A stretch of 64,000 nt of DNA from Pseudomonadota bacterium (GTDB taxonomy: Bacteria; Pseudomonadota; Gammaproteobacteria; Xanthomonadales; Xanthomonadaceae): contig JAKACT010000004.1 of NCBI GenBank assembly GCA_021821195.1, forward strand, positions 124,001 to 188,000, written 5' to 3'. A model generated the notes under the pieces. That model worked only from the letters and a program-made list of their open reading frames with translations, had not been told where the DNA came from and made no database searches. Position numbers and translations under genes: made by a program. Below, in pieces: positions 54,235 to 63,420 of this stretch (the stretch's first letter is position 1; each line of letters opens with the position of its first letter).

Positions 54235-56178
54235 TCAATTTCCCGCCGCCAGCAGCGCGCGCACGCGCACGCCGAGGTAGTCGAAGTAGCGGTCGATGTA
54301 GCTGATGCCGTTCTCGTGGTCGATCAGGTACGGGTTCATCAGCGTATGGCGCAGGATCATCAGCCGGTCGCCGCCGTCCTCGCCCAGCGTGGCCACGTCC
54401 AGTCCGAGCGCATCGAGGATGCGGCGGGTTTCGACTTCCCCCAGCGCGTCCGGCCGCAGCGTGGTCACCGAGCCGAAGAACTGCTTGTCCTGCAGCGGCC
54501 GGCTGGGGTCGATGCGCAGTTCGTCGTGCACGCGGCGGACGAAGGCGTTGGCGGCGGCCACGTGGCGGTTGCCGACGGGATTGAGGGCGAAGCAGACTAG
54601 GTTACTGTCCGGTGCGAACGGCACCACCGCGCGGACCACGTCGTGCAGGTCGCCGGCGAAGCGCAGCGCGCGTGCGTGGAAGGCTTCGGCAGAACGGATG
54701 GTCTGCGCCGGCAGGCGGCCGAAATGGGCATGGTCCAGCGGCAGCACCTTGTGGGTCACATACACGCCGGCCACCGCCGCCCCGGACTTCGAGCCTTCGG
54801 GGATGAACTGGCCGAGGCTGCGGTAGCGCCCCATGTAGTCCTTCGGCGCCTCGCCGTGGAACACGTAGTCGGCTTCCTCCGACAGCAACGCCACTGCGCG
54901 GTGGTCGCGGCAGATGAAGGCGCCGGCGCCGTAGGGCAGGTAGCCGAGCTTGTGCGGGTCCACCGTCACCGAATCGGTATCGCCCAGCGCGGCGATGGCC
55001 GAATACACCTCTGGCGAGGGGAAGGCGGTGAAGCCGGCGGCGATCTCCTCGCGCGGGCGCAGGCTGCCATCCTCGTTGCGGAACAGGGTGGCGAGATAGC
55101 CGCCCCAGGCAGCATCGACGTGCACCGCGAATCCCAGTCCGCGCGCGGCGAAGCGCTGGCGCGCGCCTACCACCGCGTCGATCGGGTCGATCGTGCCGTA
55201 TTCGGTGGTGCCCATCACCGCCACCGCCACCAGCACCGGCTGGCGCTCGCGCAGGCAGCGCTCGAGGGTGGCTTCCAGCGCGTCGGCGTCGATGCGCATG
55301 CCGCGCTCCGGCAGCAGTTCCAGCTGCGCGCGCCCCAGTCCCAGTAGTTTGCAGCCCTTGCTCCACGAGTAATGGGCGGTGATCGGCGCCAGCACCTTCG
55401 GCAGCTTCAGGGTGGGGTGGGCGGCGAAGAAGCCGGCCAGCCCGCGCTGCTCGATGCGCTCGCCCTGCACGCGCGCCTGCCAGCGCCTGCGCTCGCCGGC
55501 GCTCGCCTGCGCCAGCCACTGGCCCCAGCGGTCCACCAGCGCGGTGGCCTGGTGCGGATGCAGGTTGAATGCACTCCAGGCGTCCTCGGGCAGTTCGAGG
55601 TCGGGCACCCCGGCGGCTAGCAGCGCCACCGGAAACGCCTTCTGCGCCAGCGCCAGCCGCAGTGCCTGGTAGTTGGCCAGCGTGCCACCCGAGGTCAGGT
55701 GGCCGAAGGCGCAGTCCGCGCGCGCCGGATCGTTGACATAGCCCAGCATCCCGGCCAGCTGCAGGCCCACCTTCACCTCCAGCTCCACCGTCACCGGCGC
55801 AGCATCTTCGGAGACGTTGTTGGGGTTGTAGGGCAGGGTCAGGATCTGCGCGGCAAGCCCGGGCAGCAGCAGGTCGGAGGCCATGTGGCCGATGTAGCGC
55901 GGGCTGTGGAACGGCACCGACTTCTTCAGCGCCGCCGACAGCTGGTGCAGCTCGCGGCGCATGCGCGCCTCGAACGCCTGGTAGTCGGGGTGCTGTGCCG
56001 CGGCGGTGGAGATCGCCGGCGGGTCTTCGGGATGGAAATTGCGCCGCCAGTAGACGTGGTCGCGCAGGAACTCGACGACGAGTTTTTCCAGCAGCGAATC
56101 GTTTTCGCCATAGGGGCCGAGGAAACAGGCATCGGGCACGCGTGGCTGCGCGGCGGAAGTGGGCGTCGCGGATTGCAT
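54235..56178 (-). CDS. Group II pyridoxal-dependent decarboxylase
   Basis: A 647-residue enzyme of the glutamate/tyrosine/aromatic amino acid decarboxylase family. Residues about 190-200 contain LTSGGTLANYQALRLA; VHVDAAWGGYLATLFRNE carries the PLP-contacting Asp; and TVDPHKLGYLPYGAGAFICRD carries the PLP lysine. Its N-terminal region is longer than in typical GadB. The substrate cannot be fixed from sequence. The start at 56178 is the first ATG that gives a sensible N-terminus. Confidence 0.85.
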   Translation of the reverse strand: MQSATPTSAAQPRVPDACFLGPYGENDSLLEKLVVEFLRDHVYWRRNFHPEDPPAISTAAAQHPDYQAFEARMRRELHQLSAALKKSVPFHSPRYIGHMASDLLLPGLAAQILTLPYNPNNVSEDAAPVTVELEVKVGLQLAGMLGYVNDPARADCAFGHLTSGGTLANYQALRLALAQKAFPVALLAAGVPDLELPEDAWSAFNLHPHQATALVDRWGQWLAQASAGERRRWQARVQGERIEQRGLAGFFAAHPTLKLPKVLAPITAHYSWSKGCKLLGLGRAQLELLPERGMRIDADALEATLERCLRERQPVLVAVAVMGTTEYGTIDPIDAVVGARQRFAARGLGFAVHVDAAWGGYLATLFRNEDGSLRPREEIAAGFTAFPSPEVYSAIAALGDTDSVTVDPHKLGYLPYGAGAFICRDHRAVALLSEEADYVFHGEAPKDYMGRYRSLGQFIPEGSKSGAAVAGVYVTHKVLPLDHAHFGRLPAQTIRSAEAFHARALRFAGDLHDVVRAVVPFAPDSNLVCFALNPVGNRHVAAANAFVRRVHDELRIDPSRPLQDKQFFGSVTTLRPDALGEVETRRILDALGLDVATLGEDGGDRLMILRHTLMNPYLIDHENGISYIDRYFDYLGVRVRALLAAGN

Positions 56179-56195
56179 CGGAGGCTCCGGGTAAG

Positions 56196-56606
56196 TCAGC
56201 CCAGCAACGGCAGCAGCCAGCCGGCGGGATGATGCGCGCGGGCGATGCCGTAGATGAACAGGAAGGTGGCCAGCGCGGCCACGTAGAAGGCGGCACGCTG
56301 GGCGCGGCTGCGCTTCTCGCGCATCGCCAGCACGCCCAGCACCACGTAGGCCACCACCAACACCAGCTTCAGCGACAGCCAGCCGTTGGCGAACATCGCC
56401 CCCGGCAGCATCGAGAACAGCATGGTGGCGGTGGTCAGCAGGATCGTATCGACGGTGTAGCTGGTGTATTTCGGCAGCCAGTGGCGCGGCCAGCGCGCGC
56501 CTAGCAGGGCGGCTCCGCCGCGCAGCGCGAAGATCGCGCCGCTGCACATCACCGCGTGCACGTGCGTCCACTTGACCTGCGGGTAGAACTCCATCATCGG
56601 CGACAT
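56196..56606 (-). CDS. SirB2-like membrane protein
   Basis: A 136-residue, four-helix protein: YPQVKWTHVHAVMCSGAIFALRG, LLTTATMLFSMLPGAMF, LSLKLVLVVAYVVLGVLAM and FYVAALATFLFIYGIARAHHP. These match the SirB/SirB2 family (invasion-gene-expression-up-regulator, function unknown). It lies 10 bases after nnrS and 17 before the decarboxylase, so it is co-transcribed. Conserved histidines in THVHAV and ARAHH are reminiscent of haem ligands. Confidence 0.8.
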   Translation of the reverse strand: MSPMMEFYPQVKWTHVHAVMCSGAIFALRGGAALLGARWPRHWLPKYTSYTVDTILLTTATMLFSMLPGAMFANGWLSLKLVLVVAYVVLGVLAMREKRSRAQRAAFYVAALATFLFIYGIARAHHPAGWLLPLLG

Positions 56607-56616
56607 GCGCAGGCCC

Positions 56617-57867
56617 TCAGCCCGGCCGCCCGTCGGCGCGCGGGTGCAGGTAGATCGACAGCGAACGCAGCACCCACGGCAGGAACGCCAGCAGCCAGCC
56701 GGCAGCGGCGACCACCTGCCAGAAGTAGGAATCCGGCGCGGCCTCGGCGGCGATCCGGGTCAGCGCCACCAGCTGCAGCGCGGCGAAGGCGAACCAGCCC
56801 ACTGCCGGCATCGCCATCGGCCGGCCGGAATGGCCCTGCGTCACCCGCGTCACCATCGCCACCAGCAGGCTGCCGAAGAAACCGATGAACAGCGCGTGCG
56901 CCGGCCCGCGGCCCAGCACGAACTCGCCGCCGGCGGCATAGAGGGCGCTCTGCACGGCATACAGCGCGAACGCCACCGGCAGCCAGGCGAAACCCGCGAA
57001 CAGCACCCACAGGATCCCCGGCGCCTTGCCGCGCGGCCACCAGCGCAGCAGCACCAACGCGCTGCCGATGGCCAGCAGCGCATCGACCGGCCACATCCAG
57101 GCGTTCGCATGCGCCAGCTCCAGCGCCAGATGCGCCAGCAGCAGCGCCCACAGCGACGCCAGCACCCACAGCGGTCGCCACGCGCGGTAGCCGGGGATGA
57201 TGTTGCCGGCGAAGAACGGGAACATCCGGTGCGCCACCGTCGCGTACACCGGCAGCAGCAGCCCGAACGTGCCCAGCTTGATCGACACCGTCACCGCCCA
57301 CGGCCCGGCGCCGTGCAGGTGCGCCGCCATCAGCAGCAGGCCGGCCAGGCCGAACGACAGCGCGGCGAAGCACGACCAGGCGTGCCAGGTCGGCCCCTTG
57401 CCGGCGCGGCGCTCGGCCAGCAGCACCCGCAGCAGCTGCGACAGGCCGTAGGTCCAGCCGACCAGCGACATCACCACGCCGACGTGGACCATCGCCGCCT
57501 GCCCGGACAGCATGCCGCCGACCACCGCCAACTGGCCACCCAGCAGGCCCAGCCCCACCGGCACGTAGTGCCAGCGCGACAGGTCGGGCGTGCCGGTCCA
57601 GCGCGGGAAGGTGGTCAGCAGGAAGCCGAACATGAACGGCGGCAGCAGCTGGTACTGCATGACGAAGGCGTGCATCCAGCCGCCGAACGGCGTGCCGGTG
57701 GGCAGGCCGATGGCGCCCCAGCGGGCATCGATGAGCCACAGCAACCACCAGCTCATCGCCAGCAGCACGTTGACCGCGCCGACGAAGAACAGCAGCCGGT
57801 GCGGGGCTTCCGCTAGCAGCGCGGGCGAAAGTCCGCCGCTGGCTTCGTTTTGAAGGTTCCTGTCCAT
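56617..57867 (-). CDS. nnrS: NnrS family membrane protein
   Basis: NnrS is a twelve-helix haem and copper protein that protects cells from nitric oxide stress. The 416-residue protein has [46 protein letters not shown] and [28 protein letters not shown], all signature segments. The ATG at 57867 has no Shine-Dalgarno sequence and coincides with the +1 predicted from the Fnr box, so the mRNA may be leaderless. SirB2-like and decarboxylase genes follow closely. Confidence 0.94.
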   Translation of the reverse strand: MDRNLQNEASGGLSPALLAEAPHRLLFFVGAVNVLLAMSWWLLWLIDARWGAIGLPTGTPFGGWMHAFVMQYQLLPPFMFGFLLTTFPRWTGTPDLSRWHYVPVGLGLLGGQLAVVGGMLSGQAAMVHVGVVMSLVGWTYGLSQLLRVLLAERRAGKGPTWHAWSCFAALSFGLAGLLLMAAHLHGAGPWAVTVSIKLGTFGLLLPVYATVAHRMFPFFAGNIIPGYRAWRPLWVLASLWALLLAHLALELAHANAWMWPVDALLAIGSALVLLRWWPRGKAPGILWVLFAGFAWLPVAFALYAVQSALYAAGGEFVLGRGPAHALFIGFFGSLLVAMVTRVTQGHSGRPMAMPAVGWFAFAALQLVALTRIAAEAAPDSYFWQVVAAAGWLLAFLPWVLRSLSIYLHPRADGRPG

Positions 57868-57873
57868 GCCGGA

Positions 57874-57915
57874 AGTGTCGCGCGCGCCGGTGATGGTCGC
57901 CTTGATTCAGGTCAG
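57874..57915 (-). promoter_or_regulatory. Fnr/Dnr box and -10 for nnrS
   Basis: TTGATTCAGGTCAG at 57902-57915 has one mismatch in the last base. Reading toward nnrS, 22 bases separate it from GACACT (57874-57879); the predicted +1 is the A of the nnrS ATG, exactly 41.5 bases from the box centre. Confidence 0.72.
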
Positions 57916-58009
57916 ACGGCCAGAACGGCATTTTGCATCGCCTCGCGGCTGCCGCGGGACGACTGTGGTCGCGGCCGCCGGGCCCGGGCCGGGGCTGCAG
58001 TCGTGCGCG

Positions 58010-58042
58010 CAAAAAAACGGGGACGGCCTTGGCCGTCCCCGT
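58010..58042 (-). terminator. Intrinsic terminator of norB
   Basis: ACGGGGACGGCC pairs perfectly with its complement around a TT loop. On the minus strand a run of seven T (A run at 58010-58016 on the plus strand) follows the hairpin, 24 bases after the norB stop. Confidence 0.93.
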
Positions 58043-58066
58043 GGTCTTGTTGCTTGTGGCGAAAGG

Positions 58067-60316
58067 TCAGTTCGCCGCGATCTTCGGCTTCAGCCACTTC
58101 ATGGCCACGAACAGCGCCAGCAGGATCGCGCCGCTTGCGAACACCATGTCGCCCGGCATGCGCATCCACACCAGCATGTCGATGATCGGGCGGTTCATGA
58201 ACTCGGCGGAGCGGGCGAACCAGTAGCCGTTCTCCAGCGCCGCGTTGAGCTGCAGCACGCCGAGCGGCAGCAGGGTCAGCAGCCCCATCAGGCCAAGGCC
58301 GATGTTGAAGCACCAGAACGCGCCGCGCAGCAGGCCGGTCGGCCATTGCACCTGCGGGCGCAGGCCGCGCAGGCAGAACAGCATCAGGCCGATGCCCAGC
58401 ATCCCGTACACGCCGAACAGCGCGGTGTGGCCATGCAGTGCGGTCAGGTTCATGCCCTGCATGTAGTACAGCGCGATCGGGGTGTTGACGAGGAAGCCGA
58501 ACAGGCCGGCACCCACCAGGTTCCAGAAGCTGGTGGCCAGGAAGAACATGATCGGCCAGCGGTAGCGTTCCATCCACTCGGTGGCGCGGCTGTGGCTCCA
58601 GGTCTCGTAGGCCTCAAGCCCGATCAGCGCCAGCGGCACCACTTCCAGCGCCGAGAAGCTGGCGCCCAGCGCGACCGCCGCGGTGGTGGTGCCGGAGAAG
58701 TACAGGTGGTGGAACATGCCCAGCACGCCGCCGGCCATGTACACGATGGTGGCGAACAGCACGTTGATGGTGGCCGACTTGCCGCGGATCAGGCCCAGCT
58801 TCACGAACAGGAAGCTCAGCACCGCCACCGCGAACACTTCGAAGAAACCTTCCACCCACAGGTGCACCACCCACCAGCGCCAGTAATCGACCACCGACAT
58901 GTGGCTCTTCTCGCCCCACATCAGGCCGGCGCCGTAGAACAGGGCGATGGCGACGGTGGACAGGAACAGCAGGCCGACGATCGAGGACATCTCGTCCTTG
59001 CGCTTGAGCGCCGGCCACAAGGCGCGGCCCATCAGCAACAGCCACAGCAGCAGGCCGATGAACAGGAACGCCTGCCAGAAGCGGCCGATGTCGACGTACT
59101 CCCAGCCCTGGTGGCCGAACCAGAAGTTGTACTTCATGTCCATCTTCTGCATCACCGCGAACCACTGGCCGGCGAAGGCGCCGACCACGATGACCAACAG
59201 GCAGACGAACAGGAAGTTCACCCCGAGGCGCTGGAACTTCGGCTCATGGCCGGAGACCGCGGGGGCGATGTACAGGCCGGTGGCCAGCCACGCGGTGGCG
59301 ATCCACAGCACCGCTAGCTGGGTATGCCAGCTGCGGGTGAGCGAGTAGGGCAGGATCTCGGAGATGGCGAAGCCGTAGGCCTCCTGGCCTTCCACCTGGT
59401 AGTGCGCGGTGGTCGCGCCCAGCAGGATCTGGCACAGGAACAGCGCCACCACCACCCAGAAATACTTGGCGGTCGCCTTCATCGAGGGCGTGATGGTGAG
59501 GTCTTGCAGCGGATCCTTCGCCGGCGGCGTGGGTAGCTCTTCCTTGCCGTGGTAGGCGGCGTAGTGCCAGGCCAGCAGGCCGATGCCGCCGATCAGGAAC
59601 AGGATCGAGAACACCGACCAGATGAAGTTGTCCGAGGTCGGCTTGTTGCCGACCAGCGGCTCGTACGGCCAGTTGTTGGTGTAGGTGCGGTTCTCGTAGC
59701 CCGGGCGGTCGGTGCCCGCGGCCCACGCGGCCCAGAAGAAGAAGCCGGTCATCGCACGGCGGCTATCCGCGTCCGGCATCGTGCCTTCGCGCATGGCGTA
59801 GGCTTCACGCAACTTGTGGGTGGCCGGATCGTTCGAGAACAGGCTCTCGTAGTGCGCCGCCACCGCGCTGATGGCCTGCGCGCGCTGGTTGCTGACCACG
59901 ATTTCGTTCTTGGCCGCGTCGTAGGTGTTGGTCCGCATCTGCGGCTTGACGCTGGCCTGGGTCTTGGCCTTGTCGGTCTCGTCCATGCTGTCGTAGGACT
60001 GGCCGGTATCGGCGCGCGCCTGCAGCTCCAGCATGGCCACGGTTTCGCGGTGCAGCCAGTCGGCCGACCAGTCGGGCGCGACCAGGGCGCCATGGCCCCA
60101 GACGGAGCCAAGTTGCTGGCCACCGATGCTTTGCCAGGCCTGCTGGCCCTTCTGGATGTCGTCCTTGGTGTAAAGCACCTGGCCGTTGGCCGCGACGACG
60201 CGATCTGGGATGGGCGGCTTGGAATGGATCAGATCCACGCCAAGCCAAAGCATGACGGCGAAGCTTGCGGCCAGGAGGGCCCCCAAGCCCAGCCATAGCC
60301 GTTTGGTGATGGACAT
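58067..60316 (-). CDS. norB: Quinol-dependent nitric oxide reductase
   Basis: qNor (NorZ type) reduces 2 NO to N2O with electrons from quinol. The 749-residue protein has an N-terminal helix and a large extra domain (about residues 30-215: KDDIQKGQQAWQSIGGQQLGSVWGHGALVAPDW) that replaces NorC. Twelve haem-copper helices follow, with ligands in RSWHTQLA, WVVHLWVEGFFEVF (His and Glu near FeB), MFHHLYFSG and ALHGHTALFG. GGGAG precedes the ATG at 60316. It has its own Fnr box and terminator, so it is monocistronic. Confidence 0.96.
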   Translation of the reverse strand: MSITKRLWLGLGALLAASFAVMLWLGVDLIHSKPPIPDRVVAANGQVLYTKDDIQKGQQAWQSIGGQQLGSVWGHGALVAPDWSADWLHRETVAMLELQARADTGQSYDSMDETDKAKTQASVKPQMRTNTYDAAKNEIVVSNQRAQAISAVAAHYESLFSNDPATHKLREAYAMREGTMPDADSRRAMTGFFFWAAWAAGTDRPGYENRTYTNNWPYEPLVGNKPTSDNFIWSVFSILFLIGGIGLLAWHYAAYHGKEELPTPPAKDPLQDLTITPSMKATAKYFWVVVALFLCQILLGATTAHYQVEGQEAYGFAISEILPYSLTRSWHTQLAVLWIATAWLATGLYIAPAVSGHEPKFQRLGVNFLFVCLLVIVVGAFAGQWFAVMQKMDMKYNFWFGHQGWEYVDIGRFWQAFLFIGLLLWLLLMGRALWPALKRKDEMSSIVGLLFLSTVAIALFYGAGLMWGEKSHMSVVDYWRWWVVHLWVEGFFEVFAVAVLSFLFVKLGLIRGKSATINVLFATIVYMAGGVLGMFHHLYFSGTTTAAVALGASFSALEVVPLALIGLEAYETWSHSRATEWMERYRWPIMFFLATSFWNLVGAGLFGFLVNTPIALYYMQGMNLTALHGHTALFGVYGMLGIGLMLFCLRGLRPQVQWPTGLLRGAFWCFNIGLGLMGLLTLLPLGVLQLNAALENGYWFARSAEFMNRPIIDMLVWMRMPGDMVFASGAILLALFVAMKWLKPKIAAN

Positions 60317-60361
60317 TGCGTCTCTCCCGGGAGTTGAACAAGCGATTGAACGAGCGCCGGC

Positions 60362-60403
60362 ATCGTCGGCCGATCCGCCGCGCTGCACCATGACTTGCGT
60401 CAA
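60362..60403 (-). promoter_or_regulatory. Fnr/Dnr box and -10 for norB
   Basis: ATGACTTGCGTCAA at 60390-60403 has one mismatch in the first base. It is followed, reading toward norB, by 22 bases and GACGAT (60362-60367), predicting a +1 at 60355, 41.5 bases from the centre and 39 bases before the ATG. Confidence 0.72.
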
Positions 60404-60458
60404 CTGCCTGCGAGGATCGCGCCGACCTAACGAAGCCTAGCGTTTTCGATGACGCGTT

Positions 60459-61211
60459 TCACTCGCGCAGGATCGGCGCGGCCAGCGTTTCCAGGCGGGC
60501 GGGATCGAGCAGTTCGACTTCGCGCCGTTCCACCGCCAGCACGCCGTCGTCTTGCATCCGCCGCAGCACGCGGCTGACCGTCTCCGGTGCCAGCCGCAGG
60601 TAGTTGGCGATGTCGGTGCGCGCCATGGTCAGTTGGAAACGCGTGGACGAGAAGCCGCGCGCGGACAGCCGCCGCGACATCCCCACCAGGAACGCCGCTA
60701 CCCGCTGGTCGGCGCTCCAGTCGCCGGCCAAGAGGGCGGCACGGCCGATGTCGCGGCTGAGCAGGCGGAACAGCTCGCGCTGCACGCCGGGCACGCGGGT
60801 GGCCAGCACCGAGATCTTCGGGAACGAGAAGCGGCACAGCATCACCGTGTCCAGCGCGATCGCGTCGCACGGGTAGCGATGGCCATCGATGGCATTCAGG
60901 CCGATCACTTCGCCGGGGAAGTGGAAGCCGAGCACGTGCTCGTGCCCCTCGCGGTCGGTGACGCAGGTCTTGACGCTGCCGGCGCGCACCGCGGCAATCG
61001 CCTCGAAGGGGTCGCCTTCGCGGAACAGGTAGTCGCCGGCGTGGAACGGGCCGATGTGCTCGACCAGCACGTGCAGTTCCTTCAGCGCGCTCTTGTCCAT
61101 GCCCTGCGAGAGGCAGGCATGCGAGAACGCGCAGGTGGTGCAGAACTGCAGCTCGTCGCCATCGTCGGACAGGACCTGCGGGCCCAGCCGCGGGAACGGC
61201 AGATTGCTCAT
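60459..61211 (-). CDS. Second Fnr-type transcription regulator
   Basis: A 250-residue Crp/Fnr protein with Cys24, Cys27 and Cys33 (QFCTTCAFSHACLSQG) and Cys126 (TVMLCRFSF), again the full Fnr-like set. GFHFPGEVIGLNAIDG belongs to the sensory barrel and LRLAPETVSRVLRRMQDDGV is the recognition helix with E-SR. It is only moderately similar to the fnr at 31756. Its place between norB and hemN suggests it controls denitrification or haem genes. I start at ATG 61211; a GTG three codons upstream is possible. Confidence 0.92.
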   Translation of the reverse strand: MSNLPFPRLGPQVLSDDGDELQFCTTCAFSHACLSQGMDKSALKELHVLVEHIGPFHAGDYLFREGDPFEAIAAVRAGSVKTCVTDREGHEHVLGFHFPGEVIGLNAIDGHRYPCDAIALDTVMLCRFSFPKISVLATRVPGVQRELFRLLSRDIGRAALLAGDWSADQRVAAFLVGMSRRLSARGFSSTRFQLTMARTDIANYLRLAPETVSRVLRRMQDDGVLAVERREVELLDPARLETLAAPILRE

Positions 61212-61272
61212 CGTGGGCACCCGCTTGGGCAGCGCACCGGGACACGCCCGGCGTCAGGATCGCGGGAACGGC

Positions 61273-62673
61273 TCAGATCGCGCGGGAGAAGCGCGGCCGG
61301 GCGTCGGGTTCGGGCGGGGCCAGGTATCGGTCGAAGCACATGGCAATGTTACGCAATAGCAGCCGTCCTTGCGAGGTGGCTTCGATGCGTCCGGGCAAGA
61401 CCCGCACCAGGCCATCCTCGGCCAGCGGCCGCAGGCGCTCCATTTCCTCGCCGAAGTACTCGTCGAAGCGGATGCCATAGCGGCGCTCCAGCGCGGCCAT
61501 CGGGATTTCGCCCTGGCACATCAGCGACTGGATCAGGTCGGCGCGCAGTTCGTCGTCCTCGCTCAGGCGCATGCCGCGGAACACCGGCAGGCGGCCGGCG
61601 TCGATCGCCGCCTCCCACGAGGGCAGGTCGCGCGGGTTCTGGCTGAAGCTGTTGCCGATATGGCTGATCGCGGACACGCCCAGGCCCACCAGGTCGCTGT
61701 CGGCATGGGTGGTGTAGCCCATGAAGTTGCGATGCAGGCCGCCGCGCTGCTGCGCGCGGGCCAGGTCGTCGTCGGGCAGGGCGAAATGGTCCATGCCGAC
61801 GTAGACGTAGCCGGCGGCGCTGAGTTTCTCCACCGCCAGCTGTAGCAGCGCCAGCTTTTCTTCGCCGCTCAACAGCAGCTTCTCGTCGATCTGCTTCTGC
61901 GGCTTGAACAGGTGCGGCATGTGCGCATAGCTGTACACCGCCAGCCGGTCCGGGCGGATCTCGGTGACGATGTCCAGCGTCTTGCCGAAGCCTTCCAGGT
62001 TCTGCCCGGGCAGGCCGTAGATCAGGTCGATGTTGACCGAGCGCAGGCCCGCCTTGCGGCTGGCGTCCACCACCGCGCGGGTTTCCTCCACGCTCTGGAT
62101 GCGGTTGACAGCCTCCTGCACCTTCGGGTCGAAGTCCTGCACGCCCAGACTGGCGCGGTTGAAGCCGATCTTCGCCAGCTCCGGCAGCCAGCCGGGTTCG
62201 CAGAAGCGCGGGTCGATCTCGATGGAGATGTCGCGGTCGCCGGCCTCGGCGAAATGGAACTGCCGGCGCAGCGCGTCGACCACGTCGCCCAGCTGCTGCG
62301 GGGTGAGGAAGTTGGGGGTGCCGCCGCCGAAATGCAGCTGGATCACTTCGCGGTCGCGGTCGAACATCGGCGCGACCAGCGCGATCTCGCGGTGCAGGCG
62401 CGCCAGGTAGGCCTCGCCGCGGGCCAGGTCGCGGGTGATGATGCGGTTGCAGCCGCAGTAGAAGCAGGGGCTGAAGCAGAACGGCACGTGCACGTACAGC
62501 GACAGCCGGCGCGGGATCGGCTCTTCGTTGCTGGCCTGGACGACCTCGCGCAGCTGGGCCTCGCCGAAGTCCGCGGAGAATTGCGGCGCAGTCGGGTACG
62601 AGGTGTACCGGGGGCCGGGCCGGTCATAGCGGCGCAACAGGCCGGCGTCGAAGGCGATGTGCTGGGAGTGCAT
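61273..62673 (-). CDS. hemN: Oxygen-independent coproporphyrinogen III dehydrogenase
   Basis: A radical SAM enzyme that makes protoporphyrinogen IX without oxygen. The 466-residue protein has the cluster motif Cys66, Cys70 and Cys73 in VPFCFSPCFYCGC, the LHFGGGTPNFLTP loop, GVQDFDPKVQEAVNRIQ and a C-terminal HemN domain. It is a true HemN length, not a HemW-like short form. The ATG at 62673 lacks a Shine-Dalgarno sequence and falls at the +1 predicted from the perfect Fnr box upstream, so the mRNA may be leaderless. Confidence 0.97.
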   Translation of the reverse strand: MHSQHIAFDAGLLRRYDRPGPRYTSYPTAPQFSADFGEAQLREVVQASNEEPIPRRLSLYVHVPFCFSPCFYCGCNRIITRDLARGEAYLARLHREIALVAPMFDRDREVIQLHFGGGTPNFLTPQQLGDVVDALRRQFHFAEAGDRDISIEIDPRFCEPGWLPELAKIGFNRASLGVQDFDPKVQEAVNRIQSVEETRAVVDASRKAGLRSVNIDLIYGLPGQNLEGFGKTLDIVTEIRPDRLAVYSYAHMPHLFKPQKQIDEKLLLSGEEKLALLQLAVEKLSAAGYVYVGMDHFALPDDDLARAQQRGGLHRNFMGYTTHADSDLVGLGVSAISHIGNSFSQNPRDLPSWEAAIDAGRLPVFRGMRLSEDDELRADLIQSLMCQGEIPMAALERRYGIRFDEYFGEEMERLRPLAEDGLVRVLPGRIEATSQGRLLLRNIAMCFDRYLAPPEPDARPRFSRAI

Positions 62674-62679
62674 GGGCGC

Positions 62680-62722
62680 AGCTTAGGGCAGATTGGCAGG
62701 GATGCGAATTGATCCGGATCAA
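62680..62722 (-). promoter_or_regulatory. Fnr/Dnr consensus box and -10 for hemN
   Basis: TTGATCCGGATCAA at 62709-62722 is a perfect palindrome matching the Fnr consensus in all ten conserved positions. It is followed by 23 bases and TAAGCT (62680-62685), and the predicted +1 is the A of the hemN ATG (42.5 bases from the centre). Confidence 0.85.
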
Positions 62723-62738
62723 CCCACGTGGCGGGCTG

Positions 62739-63392
62739 TCACCGGCGCTGCAGCGCGTAGACGGCGGTCTGCAAGGTGGATACCCCATTCACGAAACCCG
62801 GGTGGTCGGCCGGGATCGGGCGCCGTTCGAGCAGGTCGACGCGCCATGCGTCGGCGTACAGCTCCCGCACTTCCGCCTCCGGCACCGAGAACGGCGGGCC
62901 ATCGCGCTCGGCCTGCGGATACTCCAGCGTGACCAGCAGGCCGCGGCAGCCGGCGGGCAGGCGGGACTGCAGTTCGCCCGCGTAGCGCTGGCGCAGCGCC
63001 GGCGGCAGCGCGATCAGCGCGGCGCGGTCGAACATGGCGCCGCAGTCGGCCAGCAGCTCGGTGTCCAGGCCGAAGGCATCGCCGCAGATGATTTCGATGT
63101 CGCCGGCGCGGAAACGGGTGCCGTAGCGGCTGTCCTCGATGGTGGGCTGCAGGCCGTGTTCGGCGAAGAACTGCTCGATCGCCAGTCGCGACAGCTCCAC
63201 CCCGAGCACCCGGTGCCCCTGCGCCGCCAGCCAGGCCATGTCCAGCGATTTCCCGCACAGCGGCACGAACACGCGGGCGCCGGCGGGCACGCCCAGCGCT
63301 GGCCAGTGTTTCTGCAGCAGCGGAGTGGGGGTGTGCTGATGGAAGCCGATCTGGTTCTGCTGCCAGCGCTGGTGCCAGAAATCAGGGTGCAT
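62739..63392 (-). CDS. tpm: Thiopurine S-methyltransferase family protein
   Basis: A 217-residue SAM-dependent methyltransferase. MHPDFWHQRWQQNQIGFHQ is the bacterial Tpm start; VFVPLCGKSLDMAWLAAQGHRVLGVELS gives the SAM site and IEIICGDAF and DRAALIALPPALRQRYA follow. Such enzymes methylate thiols and can detoxify selenium or tellurium oxyanions. The ATG at 63392 has AGGAG upstream. It lies 28 bases after parC on the same strand and 65 bases from the hemN start, so it is probably read through from parC. Confidence 0.93.
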   Translation of the reverse strand: MHPDFWHQRWQQNQIGFHQHTPTPLLQKHWPALGVPAGARVFVPLCGKSLDMAWLAAQGHRVLGVELSRLAIEQFFAEHGLQPTIEDSRYGTRFRAGDIEIICGDAFGLDTELLADCGAMFDRAALIALPPALRQRYAGELQSRLPAGCRGLLVTLEYPQAERDGPPFSVPEAEVRELYADAWRVDLLERRPIPADHPGFVNGVSTLQTAVYALQRR

Positions 63393-63420
63393 GCATGTCT
63401 CCTCGCCGTCGCGGTAGTGA

